The notes under the pieces were generated by a model. The model was not told the origin of the DNA. It ran no database searches and saw only the letters and a list, made by a program, of their open reading frames with translations. From assembly GCA_036023115.1 (NCBI GenBank), contig JAYKKT010000079.1, positions 14,065,501 to 14,129,500 on the forward strand: a stretch of 64,000 nt of DNA, written 5' to 3'. Shown piece by piece: positions 10,599-23,200 of this stretch (position 1 is the first letter of the stretch; the number at the start of each line of letters is the position of its first letter). The DNA comes from Brasenia schreberi (Eukaryota; Streptophyta; Magnoliopsida; Nymphaeales; Cabombaceae). The translations under genes and the position numbers were made by a program.

Positions 10599-13500
10599 TG
10601 TAGATGTGAATTTTATTCCAAAGTATATGTAGAGACTTCAAACTTAATTCATAAAACCATGAGTGCGTGAGCACGCCGGCTAGTTTACTTAAACTCACAA
10701 AGTTTTATAAAAATTTCTTACTTCTTGATGAATATGGATAAGTGAGTTTTTTATCGATGTAAGCCTTCTTGAACCGATGCTCAAGGGTCAACCTAGACGC
10801 TTTAAAAATTGTTTTATGATCAGATAAGTTTTTAATTGAAATGATCTTTTCAAAATCGTGTGATCTTTCCCTTAACACAATTTCAGTTTCAAATCAGAAA
10901 AACAGAAATAGTTTTGTTTCCAGTAACATATGTTCCTAATTTTTTTGACATTCTATGAATCTTCAAAAATCCTCAAAATTTTACAAAAGTAGAGAGAGAT
11001 GTGAAGATTCTCAAACTATTTTTATTTTGATTTGATATACTATTAATATATGCAATTAAATCTAAAAAGGTCCCTTACTCTCGTATTCGGGACAGATCTG
11101 TGATAGAGATATAGAGGCTTAGAAAAGTGATTGTATCTTAGCATTAAAATCTCTCATTTTTATGAAATCAGCCTCGTTGAAAAGCTATGGATCTCAGCTT
11201 TTCATGACACCACTTTCAATCAAATAGGTTTACGGCAAACAAATTTATGAGATTTTGACCCAACCTCTGTTGCAGGACATGCAGGATTTATAGACTTTAT
11301 TTTGTTTTCATTTGGTTTTCTCTGATTTTATTTATTGCCTTATTCGATCATAAAATTCTTAAAATTTTTACAAAAAGTGGGTCTGTGTGTAGATTATGTA
11401 TACTAAATTTCATTGCATTCAGAGTATAGAGTAGGGAAAGAAAAATCATTCATCGGGCTTATACAGGATGCAAAAAACCGAGTTTCAGTTTCTAAAAATA
11501 TGTGAATGCATTCGACCAAATTGAGATATAATCTACAGCGATCAAAGCATTAGAAATTGAAATAATTCAAGAAAATTATCATTATAGTATAAGGATAGAA
11601 GAGATTAGGGGATATAAGATCTTACAATATATATTGGAGTACAAGGAACTAAGAATAAAACACATATAATGCACCAATAATTATAAGAGAAATTGGGCAA
11701 CATAATCCCTCAAATATTAAATCAAAGATGGAGACAAACTCTTTAATTACAACCCTATTAAATTGAATGGGAGATAATAAGAGAGTATTAAAAGAGAAGG
11801 GAAGAAGGAACTTGAAACTTGGAAGGAGACTTTAGTGGTTGGTGGATGATGGTCGGCGGCTAGGGGGAGATGGGCAGTGCCTCCTCCTCCTCCTTCTTTC
11901 TCTCTTTCCTTTCCTCTCTAGCTTCAGAAGTATATTGCTTTCTCTCTCTCTCTTTGACGCCTTGAATCAACCCCCTAAGTTCCTTATTTATAGTTTTTCA
12001 ATGGGGGCTTTAGGGCCTTTTTGGATCAGTTTTGGGCTTTCAATGGGATGTTCGATTTGAATCTTGATCCAACTGAATTTTCCAGATATGTAGTTGCACA
12101 TGATTCATGTGGGACATGAGGAGTGGTCCCCCATGAGCTCATGTGGGTTGGTATAAGCTTGGGTGCAACCCATGTGGGCTAACCCACCCTTGGTCGAGCC
12201 AACCGGCTTGGTGCAAGCCATACCATGACTTGATATGCCCCCTTGCTTTGACTAGGCATGTGTCTTTGTCACTTGATTTGGCTAGGGTATAGTTCATCAT
12301 AGCATGACTAGCCTGCCCCTTGCTTGGTTCCATGTGAGCTTGGGTTAACTTGAATTTAAACAAAGTGCTACCTAGTGTCGAGCCACTTTCACCCAACCTT
12401 AGTCATGATCTAGTTTGATGCTTTCCTTGCCTTAAACTTGAGGCTTGGATAAGATCTAGTCCTGTTTGAATCAAATCACCCTTGTACATTTGAATGCTCC
12501 AAGATTTGATTTGTATTAGAGCTTTGAATTGAATCGCATTTGATTGGGTCTTGAATTTAGTTAAGCTTGTCTTGAAATCCAGTTGGGCCCTTGCTTTGGG
12601 GTTTGATCTAGATTTACCTTGCACTTGACTTTGATTTGAGTCAAGCTTCGTAGTTCGTCTCGAGCCTGATTTGATTTTGTATGGGCTTGGTTATGTACCA
12701 CCCATTTTGACTTGGTATGGGTTCATTATGAGCCCATCTTTAATTTGATTCTGATTTGATTTGGGGTTTGATTTGAATTGATTCCTTCCACTTGTTGGAG
12801 TTACTTTCTGTCCTTGTTTTCCTAGATTTTGCTTCGCTTGATTTAGGTAAGATTTCATTTTATGGTTTCAAACATTTCCTTTTTTATTATTTAAAACTAT
12901 TTTATTTGAGATATATTTGAAAATATTGAATTTTATCAAAATCTTCAAATACTTTTTGGAGCACAACTGAGTCTCATTTGCAGTGTTTGTTTGCATGTGA
13001 TGACCTACTTTTGTTCTGTGGAGTTTAATTTTTACCATTTCAACCACTTTAACCCTTTTTTTGGTGTAGAGTGTCAGACCACTTTAACCCTTTTGATGCG
13101 TATAAGGTCTCAAACCTCTTTAACACTTGGGTGTAGGGTCTTAGAATATGACTATTCTCGATCGGGCGAGTTTTTGAGGTTTGATTTGGATTTGATTTGT
13201 TTTGGATTTTAAAGGTTTTTGTATTTTATAAATTTGACATTTTGCAAACATTTTGTGGGTTTGGTCCCCAATGTCCTATTTTCATTTGATTGTTTCAGAA
13301 AAAAATTGTTTGAAATCATCCTTTATTTGAAATAAATCATTTGAATTCGTAGAATTTTGCCAAATTTAGCCTTGAGGGCACAACAATCATTTTTTTGGAC
13401 TTTTGTCATTTTTTTTTAGAGGGTTGCAATGTACTCTTATTTTGAGGCTCTTACAAAATTTTTTAGTGCAAATGAGTTCGTTTAAGGTGTCTTTATTTGA

Positions 13501-13730
13501 AAACCTTTAAAAGACCAAAAACTACATTTTTTTGGACTTTTATCATTTTTTTTTTAGAGGGTTGCAATGTATTCTTATTTTGAGGCTCTTACAAAATTTT
13601 TGAGTGCAAATGAGTTCGTTTAAGGTGTCTTTATTTGAAAACCTTTAAAAGACCAAAAACTACATTTTTTCTTAAAAATACAGAATTTCTAAAAGATCAA
13701 ATCATTTAAGAAAATTTTTGGGTGTTTACA
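10599..13730 (-). mobile_element. Large solo LTR, copy 1 (about 3.1 kb)
   Basis: Same family as 16252-18783. Read on the minus strand it starts TGTAAACACCC and ends CACATCTACA; on the plus strand the ends are TGTAGATGTG and GGGTGTTTACA. It has a minus-strand TATA-like stretch in the plus-strand TTATTTATAG near 11985 and a pyrimidine-rich tract at 11880-11960. It contains no coding region. The flanking pentamers (TATAG/TGTAA) do not match well, so it is old or rearranged. LTRs this long suggest a Ty3/gypsy Tat/Ogre-like or non-autonomous element; that is inference. Confidence 0.75.
13391..13666. repeat. Tandem duplication, 2 x ~138 bp
   Basis: Two nearly identical units within the LTR. Both contain AGAGGGTTGCAATGTA, TTGAGGCTCTTACAAAATTT, GAGTTCGTTTAAGGTGTC and AAAAGACCAAAAACTACA. 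The offset is 137-138 bp throughout. The high similarity means a recent local duplication in an otherwise old LTR. Confidence 0.9.
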
Positions 13731-15149
13731 TGTAAGTATACTGATTTAAAATGAAGCATTGTTGTGTTGAGATTATGAATGAGTGATGTGCTTGGTTGAT
13801 GTGGATAATAAAGAGGATTCAAAAGTTAATTGCACGAAGATATTTAGTCATATTATGTATGCTTGTTGTATGATGTCTATAGAGATTTTGTTGTGATGAT
13901 GTGACTCTTGAAGGTACAACTAAAAGAAAAAATAGGCTCTTGAATACCCTTACCATTTGTGTGGAGAATACCTAAGGCCATTGGCGAGTGTGAAACAAGT
14001 GTACTTGGTTCCTTCATGGTGTTAGCTATATAATTGTCTCAAATTAAATGAGTGGGCATGTATAATGATATATGGATGTGTAGATGTGGATGTAAGTATA
14101 TTTTTAGTTTTATTACTTAATTATAATGTTGGTTGATACTTGCCAACTTTGATAGCTATCAATGCATAATATGCATTGTGATTTTAAATGGCATACTCTA
14201 CTACGTAAAACTATTGAGGTATATTTATCCATTGAATATGGATTAGTGTTCTCACCCCATTATTGTTGTGACTATACTTTAAGCATAAGTTAGAGGTACT
14301 TAAGATGATAAAGTTTGTTAGTTTGTCACCATAATTACTAAACATATACCCCAAATTACTAAATGCCCACTCTCTTTTTCAAATTGTCCCTTTTGTACAT
14401 GCCCCTCTCTATCTCTCCACCCATTTGCTCCATGCTCTTTTTTCTTCCCATTGCTCCTTACTCGTTCCTTTTCTCATGCAACCTTCTAGTCTTCCTCTTT
14501 CTTTTAGCATCTTTCCATCGTCAATGGAGCTTGATTGTCTGTCTTCACTCCCATCCCACTACCTCTTGCCTCTTGGCATTCGACCGATAAGCTCCTCTCC
14601 TCTATTGCCTCTCATCCTCTCTATCCCCACTCTCTTTCTCACATAAGGGGTGTGTCTCCTTTCAAGAAGATGTACCTTAAGCATATCTTGTCTTAGGAAG
14701 AGGCATGCGTGAGAGATGCATCTCTTGTATCATTTTCTTCTCCTTTCAATTGTCTCTCTTCTTTTCTTTTTTATTTTACTAAAACTTAGACTATGCAATA
14801 AAAATAAAAGAGAGAAGAAGAGGAGAAAAGGCAGGATTACGATCATAGATAATGAGGTGGTATATAAGTGTGTGCTAGAGAGTGTGAGACGGGGTGTACA
14901 AGTGTGTGAGAGAGAGGGAGAATGTGCTCTTTACTAAAGGTAGTTTTGACTTGAATTATCTATCCTTCAACATGACCTCAATGTGTCCAAATTCATGCGT
15001 TAGAATTATTCAATTTTTTAAGTTAGATAGCCTCAACAATTTAAATATTCTCTCAATGGCTCCAGCTATATCACGTGGACACATCTACCTATGTGCCCTA
15101 CACACATCATATGCACGCGTGTAGACACACACATATAAGAAAGAGAGAG
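13731..15149. other. Spacer without recognisable gene
   Basis: AT-rich to 14340, then strongly pyrimidine-rich (14350-14660) with short spurious ORFs on the plus strand. I see no conserved protein, RNA or defined repeat. Confidence 0.4.
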
Positions 15150-16170
15150 GGGGCCAAGTAGTCCATGTGCACATCTTATCCTTTTTAAATCATCTTAAAT
15201 ATCCTAACCGTCCATTTCATTGTATTATGGCCATCCATCATCTCAATTAATTACTCAACCATTAACCTATCCTAGTGCCTCACGCATTAGGTTTCTCTAT
15301 CTCCGACTATCATAACCCTTGTGCATCCACTCTCTCTCTTGAATGCTGGGTAATAAAGGTATCTCTCTCTTTTGTATCCTATCTTGAAGAAGAAGCCTCC
15401 ATTATTGACAGATGATCACTACTACTCGTGAGCCCCCCTCATGTTGGGTTAGAAAGGTAGGGTTTCAGTTTGAGGTATTGATCTTAGAGTTTAATGTTTG
15501 TCGTTTTTGTATTTAGTTAACTTGTGCATCAACTTCTTGTTTCTCTCTTTGGCGTTCGCAGATCCTATGTATCCACTGACCATCTATCTCTCTTATATGG
15601 GGTAACAAGGTATCTCCCTTTCATTTTCTATTTTAAAGGAGCAACCTCCATTGTTGACAGTTGTTCACCATCCCTCATGAGTCTTCTCTCTCACGTTTGT
15701 TGGGTAACAAAGGTATCTCTCTTCTTTCTTCTATCATGAAAGAGCAATCGACGGGTGATCACCACTCCTCTTGAGTCCTCTCTCTCATACTAAGTTAGAA
15801 AGGTAGGGTTTCAATTTTAGGTGTTAATCTTAGGGTTTAATGTTTGTCATTTTCATATTTGGTTAACTTGTGTTATTCTTCAACGTTTATATTTGTTGAG
15901 AATGTTTGAACTTCTCTATTAGCCTTTCTTGATTCTGCATTTTGTTTGTACACACTCCACCTTTCGGATGATGTCTTGCATCATTGCATCTTTCGGTTGA
16001 TGTCTTGCATCAAGTGACTTGTAATATGATAGCATGTTTCGTTAATAGGATCTTGAGGTTTTTTACTAGTCTTCTTCTTTCCTTATTTTATCTACTAATC
16101 TTTCTTGGATTTGGTTTTTGCTTATGGGTTTTGAGAATCAAGGAGGATAACTCAAATTTCACTACACATA
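15150..16170 (+). repeat. Left arm of a ~0.8-1-kb inverted repeat (MULE-type TIR candidate)
   Basis: Matches 28205-28975 in inverted orientation and the same order. Landmarks are AGTAGTCCATG(T/C)GCACATCTTA, then TATCTTGAAG(A/G)AGAA, GGGTTAGAAAGGTAGGGTTT, GTTAACTTGTG, GATGATGTCTTGCA, TTTCGTTAAT, and ATCTACTAAT. An internal cassette (AGAAAGGTAGGGTTTCA ... TTAACTTGTG) occurs twice in each arm. A piece of the inner part recurs at 20178-20285 and 23545-23690, around the LINE. Outer boundaries are uncertain. Confidence 0.75.
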
Positions 16171-16251
16171 GTTGATCTACTTTTGAATGTTTGTGTATTG
16201 TTTTATGAAGAGTATCACATATCAACTCACTTGAAATACACTTTACAACTT

Positions 16252-18783
16252 TGTAGATGTGAAAATTTAACTCCTAGCCTATGTAAAGACTTGAAATAAA
16301 CTTCTCAAATCTATTTCGTTTGTGCGAGTGTGCCAGCTGTTTTCAAACTAGTGAAGTTTTGTAAATCAGACTTTTTGAGTGATTGTGGCTAAGCAAGATC
16401 TTATCACCTTAGGCCTTCTTGAACCGATGCTTAAGGGTCAGCCTAGGCACTTTGAGGACTCATTGGTGTAGGTATGATTCCAAATCCACTTCAAGAAAAT
16501 CAGAGAAAAACTTCATCTAACTCGTGCACTAGGTGTTTTGGAAGACAAAATTTTTACCAAGTTCTGAAAAATAGAAATTGGTTCTCTTTTCAAACCTTGC
16601 TTTCTTATTTTCTTTCGATGTCTTCCAAGTTTCCAAAAATCGTGAAAAATTCACAGTGAACAGGAGGAAGTGTAGAGGGTTTAAAAATAATTTTGTTCTA
16701 TTTTTGGAAGCCGTGATTCTTCAGAATTAAATCCAGAAAGTGTCTCTAGCCAGACATTCGAAACTACTTTATCATGGAAATATAGAGACTCACAAAAGAG
16801 TTTGTATCTCGGTACATACTTCGATTTTACTGAATTTGACTTTGCTGAAAATCTATGGATGTCATCTTTTCAATGAACCAAGTTTTACTCGATTTGGATC
16901 ACTATACACACAATTATGATATGATTACCCATGCTCTACTGTAGGAAAAACAATTTTGATAGAAATTATTCTGGTTTTTCTCGATCTTATATATTTTTAA
17001 TTACATGGTTGCACGGCCCTAAAATTCTTAATAATTTTATCAAATATGGGTTTATGTGTATAGATGAAGTGTTCCAAATTTTAGATTAATCAGAGCAGAA
17101 ATGAGAAAATAAAAATTAAAATATCATACGTATATAGAGATGCTGAAAATAGTTTTTCTATGTTTTTACAACATATGTGATGCAACTCATCCAAATTTAA
17201 ATGACATAATCACAACAACCCACAATAAATTGTTGAAGGGAAATGAATGTAAATATGTATATTAGCTTAAGCATAGAGGGGGTTAGGAGTTATAAAAGTT
17301 TTAGAGAATATAGAGAGGTAGAATCAATAAAGCAAACAAGTAGAGTGCATAAGAAATGAAATTGACAGCATATCTACTTCCTATTATAACATGAGGGGAG
17401 AGAAAGCTCCATTATTAAAACCCCTTCCTTGAATTGAATGTTAAGAGAAGAATTAAGATTGGAATAGGGAAAGAAATACTCACTTAGCAGTGCAAAGATC
17501 GGATTCACAATGGGGAATTCGACCCCTTCTTTTCTTGGAACCACCCCTTCTTCTTCCTCCCTTTTCTCTCTTCTCTCTTCTTTTCTCTCACTCTCTCTCT
17601 AACTTGCATCACTTCTCCTCCCTCCTAAGCTCTCCCTCTCTCTTTCCTCACATTTTGGCAAGTCCCTTCAAGTGCTAGATGCTAGAAATGAGTCCCCCTC
17701 TATTTATAGGCCAAGGGGGGTCTTAGCAGACCCTTCCATGGGGCGGGTTGGACATGGGTCTCTTGGCCCATGTCTTGCTCCATCCTTTGGATCAATTGCT
17801 GGACCAAACCCTTCACGTGGGCAAGCTTGGTGGTCCCCTCATGGCATGATTGGACCAGCCCCATGTGGTCTTGGTTTGGTCCTTGGCTCAAGCTAGGCAT
17901 GAACTAGCCTAGGCGCTCCCAAATGCCATCGCCTAGGCTTGATTTCAACTTGGTTGATTGAATTTCCTTGTGGCTCCAAATATGAATTCGGTTGGGACTG
18001 GTTCCCATGGCCTCATGTAGTCCCATCATAGCATGGCACAACTCCATGTAGCCCTTGAAGTGAGTTGATCCTTGGCTCAGGTGTACCCGATCATAACCGA
18101 TTGGGCCTAGGTGCCTCCTCATGCCACCGGTTAGACTTGACTTCAATGTGTTGGGTCAACATGGAATGTCATTGTGGCTTTTCTTATCTTCTCTTGGAGG
18201 AGCCTAAGGCATCATAGGGTGCAGCCGAGTCATGGCAAGGTGTGGCCCCTAGGTTAGGTTGGTGTGGGTCAACATGGGTCCAATCGGTTAAGGTGGACTA
18301 GGTGAGTTGGTGTGGTTCGGCCAAGGTAAGGGTGATTTAAGGCAATTCGGTCTAGCCAATGTGTTTTGATCAAACTAACTCATAAGTCACGGTTTGGCAA
18401 AGCAAGTTGGGTTTAGGTTTGGTCAATCGAAATAGGTTTAGTTGGTGAGGCTTTCCACTTGGATTAGTCTTTGACCTTGATGGAGCCATGCTTTGATTTC
18501 CGACTTGGATCTTTCCCTGGCTCATATGCATTGGAGTCCTGCTTGATGCTTGCTTTAATTGTAGCCGTGATTCTCGTTGATTCTTCGGAGGGACGATTCA
18601 GCTTTATCCTTGTTTGACTTTGCTTTTCCTTAACTTTGATTTGAAAACATTTAATTTCAAAATCTTTGTTTTAAGGATTTTGTGAAAATTCCCAATTCAA
18701 AGCAGGGGTTCAAAACAAGCTATTTTTCGAGATTTAGGGCGTGTTGAGTCATATTTTTGCAAAATTTATTTAGGGTGTTTACA
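16252..18783 (-). mobile_element. Large solo LTR, copy 2, with AACTT target duplication
   Basis: A 2,532-bp LTR flanked by perfect 5-bp repeats AACTT at 16247-16251 and 18784-18788, with TG...CA ends (TGTAGATGTGAAAATTT and GGGTGTTTACA on the plus strand). The minus-strand TATA-like box (plus strand CTCTATTTATAG, 17698-17709) puts transcription on the minus strand. There is no internal region, so unequal recombination between two LTRs probably removed it. It interrupts the complex between the inverted repeats. Confidence 0.9.
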
Positions 18784-18788
18784 AACTT

Positions 18789-19375
18789 ATAAACTATAAA
18801 CACCTATGCCCTTTTCCTGGTTTTCTAATACTCATTTGATCTTAGGGTCTACTCTTTTGTACTCTTTCTCTCGTAAATGAGGAAACTTTCTTGTGAATGT
18901 GGAGGTTATTTATTTGATATATTTTTAAGAAATCAAGGGGTTTTATGTTTTATATCTTTTCAAAAATAGAAGAGTTTACTTATTTTATATGATGGTCAAT
19001 GAAAATCTTTTTAGGAACTCAATCAATGAGATTGACATTTGGTAGTGCATATTTTGTTCAATCATCATTTGACAAGTAACAATTACATAGTAGGCTTGTA
19101 CCTTATGCTCCCATAATAGACTTAAACAAACTTAGGTTAGCAATCCCGAACACGTTAAAAAAAGTCAGTAGGAGTTACGATGGATAAAATGTGAGAAAAG
19201 AGGTATAAGTTTTAGTCACATCTTTCCATTAATTTTATCAAGCAATCATAATCATCCTAATGAAGTTTTTTTAGGTCTAAGTCACTCAAGACAGAACCAT
19301 TTGTAGAAGTTTTGGTAAATACATTTCATATAATTTAATTGATTTTGATTATTCTTTCATATCACACCTTCAAAG
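18789..19375. other. Spacer inside the inverted-repeat complex
   Basis: Continuation of the sequence interrupted by the solo LTR. No protein or repeat recognised. Confidence 0.35.
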
Positions 19376-20170
19376 TTGTTTGTTTATTTATACATGCATA
19401 CCTTTAATGTTGGTATGTTTTTATCATTGCTAAAGCTAAGGTCTAGGAAGACATATTGTGCATTTATTGGATGTGTTCCTGGTTTGTATAAGTCTTGGGA
19501 AGAGTATAGGAATCAAGTCTACAAGTATCATAGTGCTATTTATTGTTCATTTCAGTGTGAAGAAGATGCTTTTGTTACCTATACAAGTTTCGTTGAAGAG
19601 AGACCTTGTTATGGAAAGATAGCTATAAACATTGGCTTTTAAGGCATTGATTTGAATTTTAAATAGGATCTTATACTATGTCTTATTGCAGACCACTCAT
19701 CAATGACCAACATGTAGTGTGTCAATGAACGTTCATATTTCTAGTTCTCATCATACAATTGGCTGCCATTATTTCTAATGTGTCAATGATGTTAGTGTAA
19801 GTATAGTATTGAAAAATCACATACTATGTGTAATTTGAGTCATGTATTAATATCACTTTTAAACTTAATATTACTTTTTAGTCTTGTAGGTATATGATGT
19901 GAGCAAAGGATGCCAAAAAGATGTTGCAATTACATCCTAAAAATGATGGAGATAATAACAGTGTACCTCACTATGCACCTACCATGTGTGATTAATGTTG
20001 CGACTTAGAGATGGAATTGGAGAACATGAAAAGAGAGTTATACACACAAAAGGCAAAAAAGAATAGATATAAGAAGAGGATGAATATATGGGTAAGTGAA
20101 CTTAGTGATGACAAGATTTGATATCTTCGCAATAAATGTATAAATTGGGAGAAACATTTCTTTGGGTTTG
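19376..20170 (+). pseudogene. Viroplasmin (caulimovirus VI-type) domain gene fragment
   Basis: The ORF at 19376-19642 carries a clear viroplasmin/RNase H1 N-terminal domain: CAFIGCVPGLYKSWEEYRNQ followed by VYKYHSAIYCSF and EEDAF. This small fold binds nucleic acid and occurs in plant nuclear proteins, at the N terminus of RNase H1, and in caulimoviruses. About 350 bp downstream a second coding-like block (ELENMKRELYTQKAKKNRYK, about 20010-20070) looks like a coiled-coil C-terminal exon of the same gene, separated by intron-like sequence. In-frame stops in the downstream part indicate a relic. Its position between the inverted repeats suggests capture by the mobile element. An unrecognised plant gene family with this domain is the alternative. 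Confidence 0.6.
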
Positions 20171-20285
20171 CTTGTGGATGGAAATGGAAAAGTGGGTTGT
20201 AATATGGCAGTACATTTCTTTAATGGGGTCTCGAGGCGTCTACCTAGTCTTCTTCATTTTTTGTTTTATCTACTAATATTTCTTG

Positions 20286-23200
20286 TAACTCCGCCCATGT
20301 AAGGGATCACTCTTACATTGCCGGTCCCAAGCCCGGATAAAGGAGGAGGGTTGTGTTAGGCTTTCGACATCCAACGTAAAACTTCGTCAAATTTTTATAA
20401 CATGGATTACAAAAATTATAAACATTGCTTTGGGACATCCCCGCCTAGCGACACGCTTCAAAGCCCGAATGCAGTAATAAGTAAGCAAGGGCCACTACAT
20501 TTTTGCCCAAATGTAGTGAATCAATTGCATAGAGGGTTCCCACATCATGGACGGGTGTAGGTAAAGAAGTTAGTATTGCTACATTGCCACCCTAATGTAG
20601 TGAATAATTTTCAGAGAGGGTCTCTGCATTTTGAATATAGACGGATGCGGGGGGTAAGGAAGCTAGTCTTAGATAATAAGATTCGTATTGATTCTTATAA
20701 TATCGAAACATTATCCGATAAGTTAATGGAGGTGGTAGATACTATGATTCGGAGAAAGATTCATATTCTATGTTTACAAGAGACAAAATGGGTTGGAGAA
20801 AAAGCAAAGGAGATAGAGGATAAAAGTTTTAAATTATGGTATTCAGGTAAGGAAAATGCTCGAAACGGAGTTGGTATTATCATAAATAAAGATTTAAAGG
20901 ATAGTGTAGTAGACATACAATGATATGGTGACCGAATCATGACATTGAAATTAGTGTTAGGAGCAGAGGTTTTGAATATAGTTTATACTTACGCGCCCCA
21001 AGTAGGACTAGAAGATAGTATAAAGATAGCTTTTTGGGAAGACTCACATAAGGTGATTCAAAAGATTCCACAAAGGGAGATACTTGTTTAGGAGGAGACT
21101 TAAATTGACATATCGGTAAAGAGGCATTAGGATATCAAAGTATTCATGAAAACTTTGGTTTTAGGGATATAAATGAGGAAGGTAGGGAGATTTTAAATTT
21201 TGCTATGGCATTTGATCTCTTTATAGTCAATACAATCTTCAAAAAATGAGGTAAACATTTAATTACTTATAAGAGTAGCTTATCACAAACACAAATTGAT
21301 TACTTTATTTGTAGAAAAAAAGATAGAGCGTGTTGTAAAGATTGCAAGGTAATTTCAGGAAAAAACTTAACCACCCAATATCGACTTTTAGTTATAGATT
21401 TACAAATAAAAAAATAGACAAAGAAGAAAAAAGTGCATCGAGCTATTCGGACTAAATGGTGAAACCTCAAAAGCGAGAAAAAAAATATATTTAAATAGAA
21501 AGTCCTTCAAGGAGATGCTTGGAATTATGTTGGTACACCCTCTGATATGTGGAACAATATGGTTATACATATTAGGAAGGTTGCGAAAGATGTGTTAGGT
21601 GTATCTAAGGGAGGTGAAACAACACAAAAAGAAGCTTGGTGGTAGAGTGAAGTAGTGCAAAATAAAATCAAAGCAAAGAGGACATGTTACAAATTACATT
21701 ATGGTAAGAAAACTAGTGAAACTTTAGAGCCTTATAAGAAAGTAAAGAAGGAAGCATAGAAGGCCATCAGTAAAACAAAAGCTAAATTTTGGAAAGATTT
21801 ATATAAAAAACTCAACTCAAAAGAGGGTGAAAGAGTTATTTTTAGGATAGCTAGGGCTAGAGATAAGAAAACTAAAGATCTTAATTATACTAGATGCATC
21901 AAGGAGGAGGATGAAAAAAATTCTAGTGGCAAATGATGATATAAGAAATAGATAGAAAAACTATTTTTATAAGCTTTTTAATGAAAATAAAGAAGTTACT
22001 ATTAACTTAGGAGAGTTAATAAAATAAAAAATATATACAAACCACAATTTCCACCGACGTATTCAAAAGAATGAAGTCAAAGATGCTCTTAAATATGTAA
22101 AGGGTGGTAAATCGGTTGGACCAGACAATATTCATATAGAAGTTTGGAAAATACTAGGAGAAATAGGAATCACTTGGCTCTCAAGACTATTTAATGAAAT
22201 ATGGAAAAACCAAAAGATGCCCGAAGAATGGAGAGCAAGTACACTTATATCCATATATAAGAACAAGGGAGACATTTAGATTTGTGCGAATTATCGAGGT
22301 ATCAAGTTAATGAGCCATACTATGAAATTGTGGGAAAGAATTATCGAATGTAGGTTAAGACAAGTATCAAGTATAATATAGAACCAATTTGGATTCATGC
22401 CAAGCAGATCTACTGTTGAAGCAGTTCACCTTTTGAGACGTGTTATGGAATGTTTTAGAGGAAAAAAGAAAGACCTTCACATGATATTTATTGATCTAGA
22501 AAAAACTTATGATATGGTACCGAAGAAGGTTCTTTGGAGAACTTTGGAAAAAAGAGGTATCCCATTGATATACATTAACCTTATAAGAGACATGTACGAT
22601 GGTGCAAAAACATATATGAGGACTAATGAAGGAATGATAGACTTCTTTGAAGTTAATATTGGGTTACATCAAGGATCAACTTTAAGCCCATACTTATTTA
22701 TAATGGTGATTGATGAGTTAACAAAACATATTCAAGATGAAGTACCTTAGTGTATGTTATTTGCAGATGACATTGTATTAGTGGAGGAGTCTAAGTAAAA
22801 AGTTAATAGAAAATTGGAACTATAGAGAGAAACATTAGAAAGCAAAGGCCTCCGACTTAGTAGAACAAAGACAAAATATTTGAAATGTAAGTTTGATCAT
22901 TTGGTTCCTTCAAAGGACGTAGAAATTAAAATTGGCACACATTGTATCCCTCAAAAAGAAAGTTTTAAATACCTAGGGTTAATTTTTCAAAGTGATGGAA
23001 GAATCGATGGAGATGTTACGCATAAAATTATTGACGGTTGGTTACAATGGAGAGGAGCATCATATATTCTTTGTGATAAGAAGATACCATTAAAGTTAAA
23101 AGGTAAATATTATAGAGCAACAATTAGGCCTACCATGTTTTATGGTTCTGAGTGTTGGTTAATCATCAACATATACAAAAGATGTTTGTGACAGAAATGA

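Noticed and set aside
14363..14646. Leu/Ser-rich ORFs at 14.4-14.65 kb
   Set aside because: Pyrimidine-rich DNA gives spurious hydrophobic frames; no start context, domain or conservation seen.
10599..18783. The two large LTRs as the pair of one 8-kb retrotransposon
   Set aside because: The second LTR has its own perfect AACTT target duplication, the two differ in length and sequence, and there is no PBS, PPT or pol between them.
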